The translations under genes and the position numbers were made by a program. Under the pieces are notes generated by a model. It was given only the letters and a program-made list of their open reading frames with translations. It did no database searches and had not been told where the DNA came from. From NCBI GenBank assembly GCA_002457215.1, contig NTJZ01000010.1, forward strand, positions 58,540 to 122,539: DNA of 64,000 bases, written 5' to 3'. How positions within the stretch are numbered: the first letter of the stretch is position 1; each line of letters starts with the position of its first letter. Below are positions 34,938 through 44,526 of the stretch, one piece after another. The stretch comes from OM182 bacterium MED-G28 (GTDB lineage: Bacteria > Pseudomonadota > Gammaproteobacteria > Pseudomonadales > Pseudohongiellaceae).

Positions 34938-36341
34938 CTAGTTTTTTAAATATTGGCGATTCTTTTTAATTCTGCGTTTCCTAGCTACTTGTTTCTGAGA
35001 AAGTTTTTGTTCGTCTTTAACGAATGGATTCTCATCACTACGCAACTCAATACGTACAGGCGTTCCTTCGAGTTTCAAAATATTTCTGAATGTTTTTTCC
35101 AGATAACGACAGTAATGACCAGGAAGTTTCTTTGTTTGTTTGCCATGTATTACTATGGTCGGGGGATTATGTCCACCGGGATGAGCATAGCGCAATTTTA
35201 TCCTACGTCCATTCACAACAGGGGGCGCATGGTCGGTAACAGCGTGTTGTAGAACTTTAGTAAGTTGATTTGTCGAAAGCTTTTTCTTGGCAGAATCATA
35301 AGCTTTATGAATAGATTTATATAAGTCACCAACACCAGTTCCATGGAGAGCAGAAATAAAATGGATTTTTGCAAAATCTACGAAGGTAAAACGTCGACGA
35401 ATATCTGACTTAATCAAGTCTTTTTGGCCAGCATCCATTCCATCCCATTTATTGATTGCGATAACCAAAGCTCTCCCGCTATCAATAACATAACCTAGCA
35501 AATGTAGATCTTGCTCAACAATGCTGTCATGAGCATCAACCAAAAGAATAACTACATTAGCATCTTTAATAGCCTGCAGTGATTTGACCACAGAAAACTT
35601 TTCAACAGTTTCTTTTGTCTTACCTCTTTTTCTTATACCTGCTGTGTCTATCAGCGTGTACTTTTTCCCCCGGCGCTCAAATGGTATGTACACACTGTCT
35701 CGAGTGGTACCAGGCTGATCGTAAACAACTACTCGCTCTTCCCCTAGCATGCGATTAACCAGGGTAGACTTGCCTACGTTTGGCCTGCCGGCGATAGCAA
35801 TCTTGATTCCAGCAATTTCTTCATCTTCTTCACTTTGCTCGCTTAGATCTTCTGTGGCATCTTTTAAAACCGCTTTCAAAAGCTTGTCGACACCGCGTCC
35901 TTGGGTTGCGGTAATAGGAAAAACATCTGATATGCCCAGACTAAAAAAATCTGAGCAGGCTTGGTCAGGATCTAACCCATCGACTTTGTTAACAATTAAG
36001 TAGGTATTCTTACTATTTTTTCTAAGATAGTTAACGATCTTATCATCGTCCGGAGTAAGCCCGTCTCTAGCATCAACCAAAAATAGACAGATACTAGCCT
36101 CATCAATTGCCTGCAGAGATTGAGACGCCATTTCAAGATCGATACCATCTTCATAGCCTGAGATACCACCGGTATCTATTACGATGAAAGATTTTTCTTC
36201 GTAACTACCTTCACCGTATTGCCGGTCTCGAGTCAAGCCAGGTATATTCGCAACTAAAGCATCTCTGCTTTGAGTGAGACGGTTGAAGAGAGTTGATTTC
36301 CCAACGTTGGGGCGACCAACAAGGGCGATGACTGGCCTCAT
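34938..36341 (-). CDS. der: Ribosome-associated double GTPase Der (EngA)
   Basis: 467 residues with two consecutive GTPase domains. Each starts with the P-loop GRPNVGKST (about residues 8 and 183), followed by DTGGI and DTAGIR switch motifs and NKVD/NKWD G4 motifs. A C-terminal KH-like domain with [20 protein letters not shown] ends the protein. Der is needed for 50S subunit assembly. bamB lies 34 bases upstream and the dehydratase two bases downstream, in one minus-strand operon. Confidence 0.97.
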   Translation of the reverse strand: MRPVIALVGRPNVGKSTLFNRLTQSRDALVANIPGLTRDRQYGEGSYEEKSFIVIDTGGISGYEDGIDLEMASQSLQAIDEASICLFLVDARDGLTPDDDKIVNYLRKNSKNTYLIVNKVDGLDPDQACSDFFSLGISDVFPITATQGRGVDKLLKAVLKDATEDLSEQSEEDEEIAGIKIAIAGRPNVGKSTLVNRMLGEERVVVYDQPGTTRDSVYIPFERRGKKYTLIDTAGIRKRGKTKETVEKFSVVKSLQAIKDANVVILLVDAHDSIVEQDLHLLGYVIDSGRALVIAINKWDGMDAGQKDLIKSDIRRRFTFVDFAKIHFISALHGTGVGDLYKSIHKAYDSAKKKLSTNQLTKVLQHAVTDHAPPVVNGRRIKLRYAHPGGHNPPTIVIHGKQTKKLPGHYCRYLEKTFRNILKLEGTPVRIELRSDENPFVKDEQKLSQKQVARKRRIKKNRQYLKN

Positions 36342-36375
36342 GACAAATCTGCCTGACTAGATTGGAAGGATTAGT

Positions 36376-37593
36376 TTATTGCAAAGACAGCGCTGTGAGA
36401 GTGCCGCTATTTCCGAAAACTATAAGTTGGCCATTTTCAACAAGAAGATTGGCTCGGATACCATCATTATCGATTCGAGTGCGTCCAACAATGCGTCCAT
36501 CAATTTGTGAAACCAAATGTAAGTAACCTTCAAAGTCAGCTACGGCTACAAAATTATTAATGGTCTTAGGTGCGGTAATAGCTCTATATTCTAAGTTCTC
36601 ATTTTGCCAAACCACATCGTTAGAATTATCTCTTACTGCAATTAGATGGCTTTTATCATCACTGTAATAAACGTTACCAAAGCCGCGATCTAAACCATGA
36701 TAACTCGATGCTTCCATGCCCCAAACAATACGCCCTGACTGCACATCGAAGGCCATGATGTTTCCCTGATAACTGGAAGCTAAGATTCGAGATCCATCGA
36801 GAAGCAAATCACCATCGACATCAATGACTCGCTCTATATCGTATTCTCCCTCAGGAACAGCGACTCGCTCTTCCCAACTCCAAACCCCATTCTCTGCAGC
36901 AACTGCTACCAATATCCCATTACTAAAACCAGCAATGACAGTTCCATCCGGTGTGATGATCGGGGAGGAAGTACCCCTTAATGTTAATGCTGGGAGCGTA
37001 GTTTCGTAAGTCCAACGCAGAGAGCCATCTTCCCGATCTAGGGCAACAAGTTTTCCATCAACCGTTTGAGAAACAATAATATCCCCATCAGTTTGTGGCT
37101 TTGAGAGCACTTCGCTAGAGACACGTGAGCGCCAAACCTCATCACCATCAACTTGGCGTAAGACAATAATTTCTGCGTCTTGAGTACCCACAATAACAAT
37201 ATCATCCCCGGCACCAACTCCACCGGTGATACTAGTATCTAACTCAGTCCGCCAGACAATATCTCCATTTTGTGAGTTAACCCCCACAACATCTCCGTCT
37301 TCACTCGCAGCGAAAACAAAACCACCATCAACGGCAGGAGTAATCTCTGTGTAATTGTCGCCCTGGCCGTTGCCAACACTAACACTCCAGAGGCGTCGCA
37401 GATCGACTTCTTCTTCTATCTGAAGTAACTCGACAGGTTGATTAGGGTCATCCTCAGAATCAAAAGGATTCCAGGAGCTTGGCAGACTTGGCAAACTGGA
37501 ACAACTGCTTAGTCCAAAAAAACAAACAAAAGCCACTAACCTCAAAGAGCTGGAACGAAGAAGAGGGCCTGTCATTATTATTGAATGTTTCAT
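36376..37593 (-). CDS. bamB: Outer membrane assembly lipoprotein BamB
   Basis: 405 residues. A lipoprotein signal ends in GLSSC with Cys31 as the lipidated residue, and the rest is a propeller of PQQ-like repeats (GDIVWRTELD, DEVWRSRVSSE, GSLRWTYETTLP). BamB belongs to the BAM complex that inserts beta-barrel proteins. Here it has its usual neighbours: yfgM 15 bases upstream and der downstream. The signal would be tighter if translation began at Met7 (37575); both starts are possible. Confidence 0.95.
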   Translation of the reverse strand: MKHSIIMTGPLLRSSSLRLVAFVCFFGLSSCSSLPSLPSSWNPFDSEDDPNQPVELLQIEEEVDLRRLWSVSVGNGQGDNYTEITPAVDGGFVFAASEDGDVVGVNSQNGDIVWRTELDTSITGGVGAGDDIVIVGTQDAEIIVLRQVDGDEVWRSRVSSEVLSKPQTDGDIIVSQTVDGKLVALDREDGSLRWTYETTLPALTLRGTSSPIITPDGTVIAGFSNGILVAVAAENGVWSWEERVAVPEGEYDIERVIDVDGDLLLDGSRILASSYQGNIMAFDVQSGRIVWGMEASSYHGLDRGFGNVYYSDDKSHLIAVRDNSNDVVWQNENLEYRAITAPKTINNFVAVADFEGYLHLVSQIDGRIVGRTRIDNDGIRANLLVENGQLIVFGNSGTLTALSLQ

Positions 37594-37608
37594 AGGTGAA
37601 TTCTGTTA

Positions 37609-38277
37609 CTAACTTTCGTCAGGAAGTTCATCCAACTTCATGCGAAGTCCATCACTAATGGATCCTGCTTGCTGGGCTGCAACGTAAGAATCTCTGGCAT
37701 CCAGAAATCGATCCATCGCTACATAAATATCTCCACGCAATTCAGCAAAGCCAGCTTCAAAACCTTTTGGGTCTATATTATTTACGATGCTAAGTGCTCG
37801 TTCCGAATCACCCTGCGCCAAGATTACCCTGCCCAAGCGTAAACTCGCTGCAAGCATCAAACCTTCGTCTTCACTGACAAATAATCCGCCGAGGGGGTTA
37901 TCAACTATCCATTGCAAAGTAGCCTCGGCCGCATTGAGATTGTCCGCAGCAACATGCTGTTGTGCAGCGAATAGCGCACCATAATGTGCATAAATAGAGT
38001 CTGAATGTTCGGAAATGAGCTCCTCTGATAATTGGAGAATCTCGTTGCGTTCAGCTTCACTAACCAGAACCCCTGGTTCAGTTAAGGTAAGCGCCAGAAT
38101 TTCTTCGTAGACATCAGAAGCAGATTCCGAGGCGCCTGATTGACTGTATTGCCAATAAGACCACGCAGAAAAAACTGCAACTATAGTTACAGCACCCAGC
38201 ATTAGCTGTTTACCGTTCTCTTCCCACCATTTCTTTAAAGACTCTATCGTCTCTTCTTCTGCCGCGTTTATTGCCAC
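37609..38277 (-). CDS. yfgM: YfgM-type Sec-associated membrane TPR protein
   Basis: 222 residues. A GTG start follows a GGAGTGAGTC ribosome site. The protein has a short cytoplasmic N-terminus (ETIESLKKWWEENGKQL), one membrane helix (about 27-45) and a periplasmic helical repeat domain. YfgM is an ancillary subunit of the SecYEG/PpiD translocon. The neighbours hisS (148 bases upstream) and bamB (downstream) support the assignment. Confidence 0.93.
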   Translation of the reverse strand: MAINAAEEETIESLKKWWEENGKQLMLGAVTIVAVFSAWSYWQYSQSGASESASDVYEEILALTLTEPGVLVSEAERNEILQLSEELISEHSDSIYAHYGALFAAQQHVAADNLNAAEATLQWIVDNPLGGLFVSEDEGLMLAASLRLGRVILAQGDSERALSIVNNIDPKGFEAGFAELRGDIYVAMDRFLDARDSYVAAQQAGSISDGLRMKLDELPDES

Positions 38278-38425
38278 GACTCACTCCTACTCTCAACTGC
38301 ATGCTTTTAGGATTTCTTCACTCGATTGACGCCTGCTTTCAACGCGAGCTCAGCAGACTGCAATTTTACAGGTTTGTTCAGTTTGAGACACCATTAACGG
38401 CCCTCTTATACACCTATATATTTAA

Positions 38426-39724
38426 TTAACTGGCTGAATTTCGGAGAATTTCGGCCACTTTGCCAGGGATAGCGTCGATTTCGAGGATATCGGCGGCGGC
38501 AGAGTCATTGAGGGTCCGGATTTTAGCAAATTTTAGAGGGTCTGAGCCGTTATTTTCTCTTTCCAGAATTATTGCTATTTTAGCACCACAGTTGAATGCC
38601 CGTTTAAGCTGATTATTGAATTTACCGCCACCGCAGTGACTTATCACACCGAGCTCAGTGTTACTTTCGCGAATTGCCTGAGCCAGTGAAAGCGTTTGTT
38701 CAGTGGTGTTTTGGCCTACTGACACCACATAAACATCAATTGGCTGCAGCGCGGTAGCGGGAACTTTATCCAGAGAATCGAGCATCAGCACCAAGCGTTC
38801 AATACCAATCGCAAAGCCACAGCTAAAAGTTGGCTTTCCCCCCAACTGCTCAACTAGAGCATCATAACGACCGCCGCCGCAGACAGCTCCTTGAGCACCT
38901 AAAGAGGTCGTAGTCCATTCATAAACGCAGTTATTATAATAATCTAATCCGCGCACCAGTCTAGAATTTTCTACATAGCTAATATCCGCAGAAGCTAGTA
39001 GCACTTTTAATTGTTTATAATGCTGTCTACTTTCTTCATTGACGTAATCTTCCAATACCGGGACATCTGATAGCGCCGCTTGAACCATGGGGTTTTTGCT
39101 ATCTAAAACGCGAAGCGGATTGCTATACATGCGATTACGGGCATCATCATCGAGCTGCTCTACTTTGGACTCCAAAAACTTTGTTAAAGCCTTACCAAAG
39201 TTTTTCCGATCCTCTGCACTTCCTATGTTGTTTATTTCAAGACTTAAATGCTCAGTCAGATCGAGCTCATTCCATAGGGCTGCAGCTACTTGTAATACCT
39301 CTGCGTCAATATCCGGCCCGGTCATGCCAAACGCTTCAACACCGAACTGATGAAATTGACGATAGCGCCCTTTTTGTGGGCGCTCATGCCGAAACATCGG
39401 GCCTTGATACCAAAGTCGTTGTTGCTGGTTATAAAGCAAGCCGTTCTGATCTGCAGCACGCACACATCCAGCAGTACCTTCAGGTCGCAGGCTTAGGTTA
39501 TGGCCGTTACGATCTTCGAAGCTGTACATTTCTTTTTCAACGATGTCGGTAACTTCACCAATTGACCGCTTGAAAAGTTGTGTCTGCTCGAGAATGGGAA
39601 ACCTAATTTCTTGGTACCCAAAGCGTCTAACAACGCTCTGGAATCTTGATTCCAGATATTGCCAACTTAACGATTGTTCCGGAAGAATATCATTCATACC
39701 CCGGATTGCCTGTAATTTTGCCAT
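38426..39724 (-). CDS. hisS: Histidyl-tRNA synthetase
   Basis: 432 residues. It begins AKLQAIRGMNDILPEQ, the normal N-terminus, so the ATG at 39724 is preferred over an upstream start that would run into ispG. Class II motifs are visible: RYRQFHQFGVEAFG (motif 2), the His-specific RGLDYYNNCVYEW, and GFAIGIERLVLML (motif 3). The C-terminal anticodon-binding domain is present. ispG ends 16 bases upstream. Confidence 0.97.
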   Translation of the reverse strand: MAKLQAIRGMNDILPEQSLSWQYLESRFQSVVRRFGYQEIRFPILEQTQLFKRSIGEVTDIVEKEMYSFEDRNGHNLSLRPEGTAGCVRAADQNGLLYNQQQRLWYQGPMFRHERPQKGRYRQFHQFGVEAFGMTGPDIDAEVLQVAAALWNELDLTEHLSLEINNIGSAEDRKNFGKALTKFLESKVEQLDDDARNRMYSNPLRVLDSKNPMVQAALSDVPVLEDYVNEESRQHYKQLKVLLASADISYVENSRLVRGLDYYNNCVYEWTTTSLGAQGAVCGGGRYDALVEQLGGKPTFSCGFAIGIERLVLMLDSLDKVPATALQPIDVYVVSVGQNTTEQTLSLAQAIRESNTELGVISHCGGGKFNNQLKRAFNCGAKIAIILERENNGSDPLKFAKIRTLNDSAAADILEIDAIPGKVAEILRNSAS

Positions 39725-39740
39725 AGAACTTATTAATTCA

Positions 39741-40853
39741 TTATCCTGAAGCGATAACATCCTTCGTTGCAGCTTGCTTATCTGCCACCTTTTGTCGAAT
39801 CATCGTTTCTAATTCATCCACCAGGTTGGCATTATTAATTTTATGATCAGGGACGCCTTCTACATAGGCTAAATTATTCGGGCTAGCACCTGTTAAACCG
39901 ATCTCTGCTACTTTAGCTTCACCTGGCCCATTCACAATACAACCAATAACTGCAACTTCTATTGGCGTCGTAATGTCTTCTAATCGAGACTCCAGTTCAT
40001 TTACCACACCGATTACATCAAAATTTTGTCTAGAACAACTAGGACAGGCAATCAGGTTGACACCTTTACTTCTTATACCTAGGCTTTTTAAGATATCGAA
40101 CCCTACTTTCACTTCTTCCACAGGATCGGCAGCTAGGGAAATCCTAATCGTATCTCCAATTCCATCCATTAGTAGGGCACCAATCCCGACCGACGACTTC
40201 ACTGTGCCAGATCTCAAACCACCTGCTTCTGTTATCCCCAGATGAAAAGGTTGCTCAATCTGCGGAGCTAGCCCGCGATAAGCCTGCAAAGTCATAAATA
40301 TTTCCGAAGCTTTAAGACTAATTTTAAAATTCTGAAAATCCAGCTTATCTAAAATATCAATTTGCATCAGTGCTGATTCAATCATTGCTTCGGCATTTGG
40401 CTCCTTGTATTTGCGCAACAAAGTTTTACCCAACGAACCAGCATTGACCCCAATTCGCAGCGGAATTCCTTTATCCTTTGCTGACTCAACAACAGCCTTA
40501 ATGCGTTCCTCACTACCTATATTGCCCGGATTAATGCGCAGACAGTCCACTCCATAATCTAGAACTTTTAAAGCTATCCGATAATCAAAGTGAATATCAG
40601 CAACTAAGGGCAAACTTACCTGGCTACGAATCTGCTTAAACGCCTCCGCGGCATTGATACTAGGTACCGATACTCTAACGATGTCTACACCGGCAGATTC
40701 CAACCTACCAATTTGATCCAGAGTCGCCTCAACATCCGTAGTCTCCGTATTAGTCATACTCTGAACAGAAATAGGCGCATCCCCACCCACAGCAACATCA
40801 CCCACCATGATCTGGCGAGTCTTGCGCCTAGTAATTAACCTATTGGAACTCAT
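39741..40853 (-). CDS. ispG: 4-hydroxy-3-methylbut-2-enyl diphosphate synthase IspG
   Basis: 370 residues with the TIM-barrel start ([19 protein letters not shown]), the [15 protein letters not shown] region, and the iron-sulfur cysteines in LIACPSCSR and [11 protein letters not shown]. It is the penultimate enzyme of the MEP isoprenoid pathway and takes a [4Fe-4S] cluster, here encoded not far from the isc genes. rodZ ends three bases upstream. Confidence 0.97.
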   Translation of the reverse strand: MSSNRLITRRKTRQIMVGDVAVGGDAPISVQSMTNTETTDVEATLDQIGRLESAGVDIVRVSVPSINAAEAFKQIRSQVSLPLVADIHFDYRIALKVLDYGVDCLRINPGNIGSEERIKAVVESAKDKGIPLRIGVNAGSLGKTLLRKYKEPNAEAMIESALMQIDILDKLDFQNFKISLKASEIFMTLQAYRGLAPQIEQPFHLGITEAGGLRSGTVKSSVGIGALLMDGIGDTIRISLAADPVEEVKVGFDILKSLGIRSKGVNLIACPSCSRQNFDVIGVVNELESRLEDITTPIEVAVIGCIVNGPGEAKVAEIGLTGASPNNLAYVEGVPDHKINNANLVDELETMIRQKVADKQAATKDVIASG

Positions 40854-40856
40854 GGT

Positions 40857-41885
40857 TTACAATCCTACAGTGAGGAGAGCAGAATTGTCGATGCGGATAT
40901 TATCGGACACGTCGATTTCAGTACCATTAAATGTGAGACGCGCAAAAGGGGCATCTCCAAGAAGGATATTAAAGGGTGCATTACCAGTGATCTCTAAAAC
41001 ATCGCCGACATCGCGAATATCACGGTAGATGCTATTTTCAGCCTCATCATTGACTTCCACCCAACTCTCTCCAGAGAAGAAAATACGCAAAACGTCAGAG
41101 CCAGCAGAATTAATCTCTATTATTCGGCTTTCAGCTTCGACCAATGTATCACTTATAAAATCAGTAGCGGCTTGAGCAGGCACCTCTTGTCCCCGGCTAT
41201 TTCCAGGTATTGCTGGAAGATTTGTTAGGGCCGAAGTGGTCGATACAGAATTTGTACTAACAGAATCTTCATCAGTAATTTCTGGGAGTGCGTTACTTAT
41301 TATCCGCCCTTGTCTTGATTCACTTGCATTGAGAGTCGGATTAATTTCAGTCTGACTTTGACCTGTAGAAGTAATAACTGAAGGCTGTATTAGTGCTGAA
41401 ACCTCTTCCACAGATTCGCTCGTCGAATTATCTGGCACTGTTACTGGCTGCCCATTTTCGCCGAAAAAATTGTTATAAGCCCATAGCACTGCAAAACCAC
41501 CAACAAACCCCAGTACCGAAAGCACTACCCAAGGAAAATTTTTCCCTCGCTGGCGACGCCTATACAAACGAGCTCTTTCTTTTTCTTCCCCACGCTGTTG
41601 CCAAGAGGTTTTTTCATATTGGCCAAGTAGCTCAGCCTCATCTAAATTTAACAATGAAGCATAATTTTTAAGATATCCTTTTACAAAAACAGCGCCAGGT
41701 AGCTTTTCATAATTATTGGATTCTAATGCCCTAACATAGTGTGCCGTTATGTGTAGTTGATCACCTGCTTCTTTCTCGCTAATATTTTGGCGCAAGCGTT
41801 CTTCCCGTAACATATCACCCGCTGTCAAACATTCCTTTGCGACCCCCTCTTCAGACACATTATCTGCAAATTTCTCACTTTGCAT
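40857..41885 (-). CDS. rodZ: Cytoskeletal protein RodZ
   Basis: 342 residues from the ATG at 41885, chosen because AAAGGA lies six bases before it; an ATG eight codons earlier is the alternative. A Cro/CI-type helix-turn-helix (about 20-85) with EKEAGDQLHITAHYVRALE, a basic stretch, one membrane helix (about 118-140), a Ser/Thr/Pro-rich linker and a C-terminal beta domain (ESWVEVNDEAENSIYRD) match RodZ. RodZ links MreB to the envelope and sets rod shape. The short frame upstream overlaps its 5' end. Confidence 0.93.
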   Translation of the reverse strand: MQSEKFADNVSEEGVAKECLTAGDMLREERLRQNISEKEAGDQLHITAHYVRALESNNYEKLPGAVFVKGYLKNYASLLNLDEAELLGQYEKTSWQQRGEEKERARLYRRRQRGKNFPWVVLSVLGFVGGFAVLWAYNNFFGENGQPVTVPDNSTSESVEEVSALIQPSVITSTGQSQTEINPTLNASESRQGRIISNALPEITDEDSVSTNSVSTTSALTNLPAIPGNSRGQEVPAQAATDFISDTLVEAESRIIEINSAGSDVLRIFFSGESWVEVNDEAENSIYRDIRDVGDVLEITGNAPFNILLGDAPFARLTFNGTEIDVSDNIRIDNSALLTVGL

Positions 41886-42126
41886 TCGAGATCCTTTCGT
41901 AAGCATCATAGTCTAGAGAAGTTTGATAAAGGATATTAAAAACAAAACGAGGGTTGTCCACTAATAGTATATTTTGAACCCTTCTTTCTGTTTGAATCCC
42001 TACCAACAATGCTATTTGCGTGCAGGAAACACCGGGGAAATATTCCAAATTGGCGCCAAGGCAGGAGGCATGCAATGGCATAGCAACCATAGCTGCAAGA
42101 AAAACTGGAATTCTTTTCCGTAACAA
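41875..42126 (-). CDS. Small exported protein of unknown function in the pilF position
   Basis: 83 residues from a TTG start with AGGAG seven bases upstream. The N-terminus looks like a signal peptide (MLRKRIPVFLAAMVAMPLHA) and could be a lipoprotein leader ending at Cys22; the rest shows no motif I recognise. In related genomes the gene between rlmN and rodZ is pilF, a ~250-residue TPR lipoprotein. The gap here is too short for it. The 3' end overlaps the start of rodZ by 11 bases. It could be a replacement or a decayed stub. Confidence 0.45.
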   Translation of the reverse strand: MLRKRIPVFLAAMVAMPLHASCLGANLEYFPGVSCTQIALLVGIQTERRVQNILLVDNPRFVFNILYQTSLDYDAYERISNAK

Positions 42127-42157
42127 GATGCGCTCCTGATCGAATTAGCGAACTACT

Positions 42158-43318
42158 TTATATTCTGTCGGCCGTTACGGCCAGATTATCAGCCCTGTCA
42201 AAAACCTTTCCTATTTTGGATTTTTTATTCTTTTTATGTCTAACGCTCCGCAGAGTCTGATCTACAACATCGCCAACCAGTTGCCCGCAGGCGGCACCAA
42301 TATCATCCGCTCGGGTTGTACGCACAGTAACAGTATAGCCTGCTTCCTGAAGTATTCTCCGGAAGTTACTTACAGACGTATTGCTCGGTCGCTCATAGTC
42401 GCTTAGGGAGAAAGGATTGAAAGGAATTAAATTTATTTTGCAGGGTAAGGATTCTAATAAAGCAGCCAGATCACGTGCATGTTGGCGGTGATCATTTACT
42501 CCTTTTATCAAGGTATATTCGATAACCGGTACGCGCCGATCAGGCAAACTTTCCATATAACCTTTAACCGCTCTCATCAATTCTGCTATCGGATATTTTT
42601 TGTTAATAGGAACTATCTGACTGCGTAACTCATCGTTAGGAGCATGCAGTGATACCGCTAGAGACGCATCAGTAAAATCCTTCATCTTGTCAATCGCCGG
42701 CACAACGCCGGATGTGCTGATAGTAACTTTTCGCTTGGATAACCCGAAGGCACAGTCATCCATCATCAAGTCTACTGCGTCCATGACATTTTCAAAATTT
42801 AGCAGCGGCTCGCCCATGCCCATCATCACTACATTGCTAACTGGTCGCTCCATATTATTTTTAAAACCACCAAGGTAATGATTTGCCCACCAAAGCTGGC
42901 CAATGATTTCCGCGGCACTAAGGTTGCTATTAAAGCCCTGTTTCCCAGTGGCACAAAAGCTACAATCTAAAGTACAACCTGCTTGAGAAGAAACACAAAG
43001 TGTTCCTCGGTCTGACTCTGGAATGAATACCATTTCAACTTTACTGCCACTGGCAACCATAATAATCCATTTATGGCTTCCATCTTCAGAAGTAAAGCCT
43101 TCAACAATTTTTGGTGGGGAGATTTCCGAGCATTCTTTTAGGCGTTCTCGTAAAGCCATGCTGATATCAGTCATAGCATCAAAATCTAATACACCACGCT
43201 GATGAATCCATTTCATAACTTGTTCAGCCCGAAACGGTTTCTCCCCAAGTTCAGCAAACAGGGCTTTCAATTTTCCTCTGCTAAGACCTAACAGATTGAT
43301 TTTTTCAGCTGTCACCAT
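42158..43318 (-). CDS. rlmN: Dual-specificity 23S rRNA/tRNA adenine-C2 methyltransferase RlmN
   Basis: 386 residues. The radical-SAM cluster motif [15 protein letters not shown], the [16 protein letters not shown] segment, the SISTSG-like ISTSGVVP stretch and the final [15 protein letters not shown] motif with its catalytic cysteine identify RlmN, which methylates A2503 of 23S rRNA and A37 of some tRNAs. I chose the ATG at 43318; a TTG three codons earlier is also open. ndk ends 27 bases upstream. Confidence 0.96.
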   Translation of the reverse strand: MVTAEKINLLGLSRGKLKALFAELGEKPFRAEQVMKWIHQRGVLDFDAMTDISMALRERLKECSEISPPKIVEGFTSEDGSHKWIIMVASGSKVEMVFIPESDRGTLCVSSQAGCTLDCSFCATGKQGFNSNLSAAEIIGQLWWANHYLGGFKNNMERPVSNVVMMGMGEPLLNFENVMDAVDLMMDDCAFGLSKRKVTISTSGVVPAIDKMKDFTDASLAVSLHAPNDELRSQIVPINKKYPIAELMRAVKGYMESLPDRRVPVIEYTLIKGVNDHRQHARDLAALLESLPCKINLIPFNPFSLSDYERPSNTSVSNFRRILQEAGYTVTVRTTRADDIGAACGQLVGDVVDQTLRSVRHKKNKKSKIGKVFDRADNLAVTADRI

Positions 43319-43345
43319 GTTCTCCAACTGAGAGAATGCTCTATT

Positions 43346-43768
43346 TTAAGAACAGATTTCGTCATCGTTAAAGAAGTAACCCACCTCTCGAGCAGCTGAG
43401 CTCGTCGAGTCAGAGCCATGGACTGCATTAGCGTCAATCGAAATTGCAAAATCAGCGCGAATAGTTCCAGATTCTGCTTCGATGGGGTTTGTAGCTCCCA
43501 TCAATTCACGATTAAGCAAAACTGCATTCTCACCTTCTAAGACCTGGACAAAAACAGGTCCAGAAGTCATGAATTCGATAAGGTCACTGTAAAATCCTTT
43601 ACCCTGGTGCTCTGCATAAAAACCACCTGCCGAATCCTCATTCAGTTGCAACATCTTGGCTGCTACAATTTTCAGCCCAGCTTTCTCAAACCGGGAATAA
43701 ATTTCACCAATAACATTTTTGGCTACGGCATCCGGTTTAATAATCGAAAGAGTACGTTCGATCGCCAT
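43346..43768 (-). CDS. ndk: Nucleoside diphosphate kinase
   Basis: 140 residues starting [16 protein letters not shown], exactly the family N-terminus, with AGGAG five bases before the ATG. The phospho-accepting His117 is in NAVHGSDS. The enzyme balances NTP pools by transferring the gamma-phosphate between nucleotides. It sits after the isc operon terminator, so it probably has its own promoter in the 84 bases between. Confidence 0.97.
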   Translation of the reverse strand: MAIERTLSIIKPDAVAKNVIGEIYSRFEKAGLKIVAAKMLQLNEDSAGGFYAEHQGKGFYSDLIEFMTSGPVFVQVLEGENAVLLNRELMGATNPIEAESGTIRADFAISIDANAVHGSDSTSSAAREVGYFFNDDEICS

Positions 43769-43852
43769 CTTCACTCCTGCATCAGTATTCAAAAAGTGGG
43801 CGCATTATACGTGAGTATTTTGCGATTTTGTACGCCTGAGGATCAATAATTC

Positions 43853-43880
43853 CAAAAAAAACCCGAAATTTCAGGGTTTT
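43853..43880 (-). terminator. Terminator after iscX
   Basis: On the minus strand AAAACCC pairs with GGGTTTT across a nine-base loop, and the stem is followed by a run of eight T. It lies 78 bases after the end of iscX and before ndk, closing the isc operon. Confidence 0.7.
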
Positions 43881-43957
43881 AGCCACCTAAGGCAACTTCG
43901 CTGAAAAGCCCCGAATCCGTTTAAAGCAACGAATGATCACAGTGCTTAAGAAGTGAG

Positions 43958-44155
43958 CTAGTCGGCTACCTCTTCAATCCAGGCAGCCTGAATGGCTTCC
44001 AAAATCTTTTCCCCGCTGCGATCAGGATCATCATCGAACTCCTCAAGATCACAGACCCAGCGGTGCAAATCAACAAAATTGACATATTGGGGGTCGGTTT
44101 CGGGGTACTGGTCTGTTAAGGCCATGGCAATATCGAATACATCTGTCCACTTCAT
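43958..44155 (-). CDS. iscX: Iron-sulfur assembly protein IscX
   Basis: 65 residues. The acidic protein (KWTDVFDIAMALTDQYPETD and LHRWVCDLEEFDDDPD) matches IscX, a small regulator that binds IscS and iron. It is the last gene of the isc operon, 11 bases after fdx, with GGAG seven bases before its ATG. A terminator follows. Confidence 0.95.
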   Translation of the reverse strand: MKWTDVFDIAMALTDQYPETDPQYVNFVDLHRWVCDLEEFDDDPDRSGEKILEAIQAAWIEEVAD

Positions 44156-44166
44156 AGCCGGACTCC

Positions 44167-44505
44167 TTAATGTTCTTCTGACACCATATTGATTGTGTAT
44201 TTAGGTATTTCAATAACAAGATCTGAATCCGCGACCTTGGCTTGGCAGCTCAATCGTGATTCAGGCTCTAAACCCCAAGCTTTATCTAGATAATCTTCTT
44301 CATTCTCTTCTGCGTCCTCCAGAGAGTTGAATCCTTCACGAACAACAACATGGCAGGTGGTACAGGCACAAGATTTTTCGCATGCGTGCTCTATAGAAAT
44401 ACCATTAGCAAGTGCAGCATTAAGAATAGTTTCACCAGTATCTGCTTCAAAAATAGAACCATCTGGACAAATTACTTCATGGGGTAAGACTTTAAGTTTT
44501 GGCAT
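44167..44505 (-). CDS. fdx: ISC-type [2Fe-2S] ferredoxin
   Basis: 112 residues. The cluster ligands are Cys42, Cys48, Cys51 and Cys87 in the [10 protein letters not shown] and LSCQ segments, the adrenodoxin-like spacing, with the extra conserved Cys46. The protein gives electrons to IscS/IscU during cluster building. It lies 21 bases after hscA and 11 before iscX. Confidence 0.96.
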   Translation of the reverse strand: MPKLKVLPHEVICPDGSIFEADTGETILNAALANGISIEHACEKSCACTTCHVVVREGFNSLEDAEENEEDYLDKAWGLEPESRLSCQAKVADSDLVIEIPKYTINMVSEEH

Positions 44506-44526
44506 TACGTAGTCTTCACTTGGTAG

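Noticed and set aside
34953..35252. A 99-codon frame opposite der
   Set aside because: It is antisense to a highly conserved gene and has no recognisable protein features.
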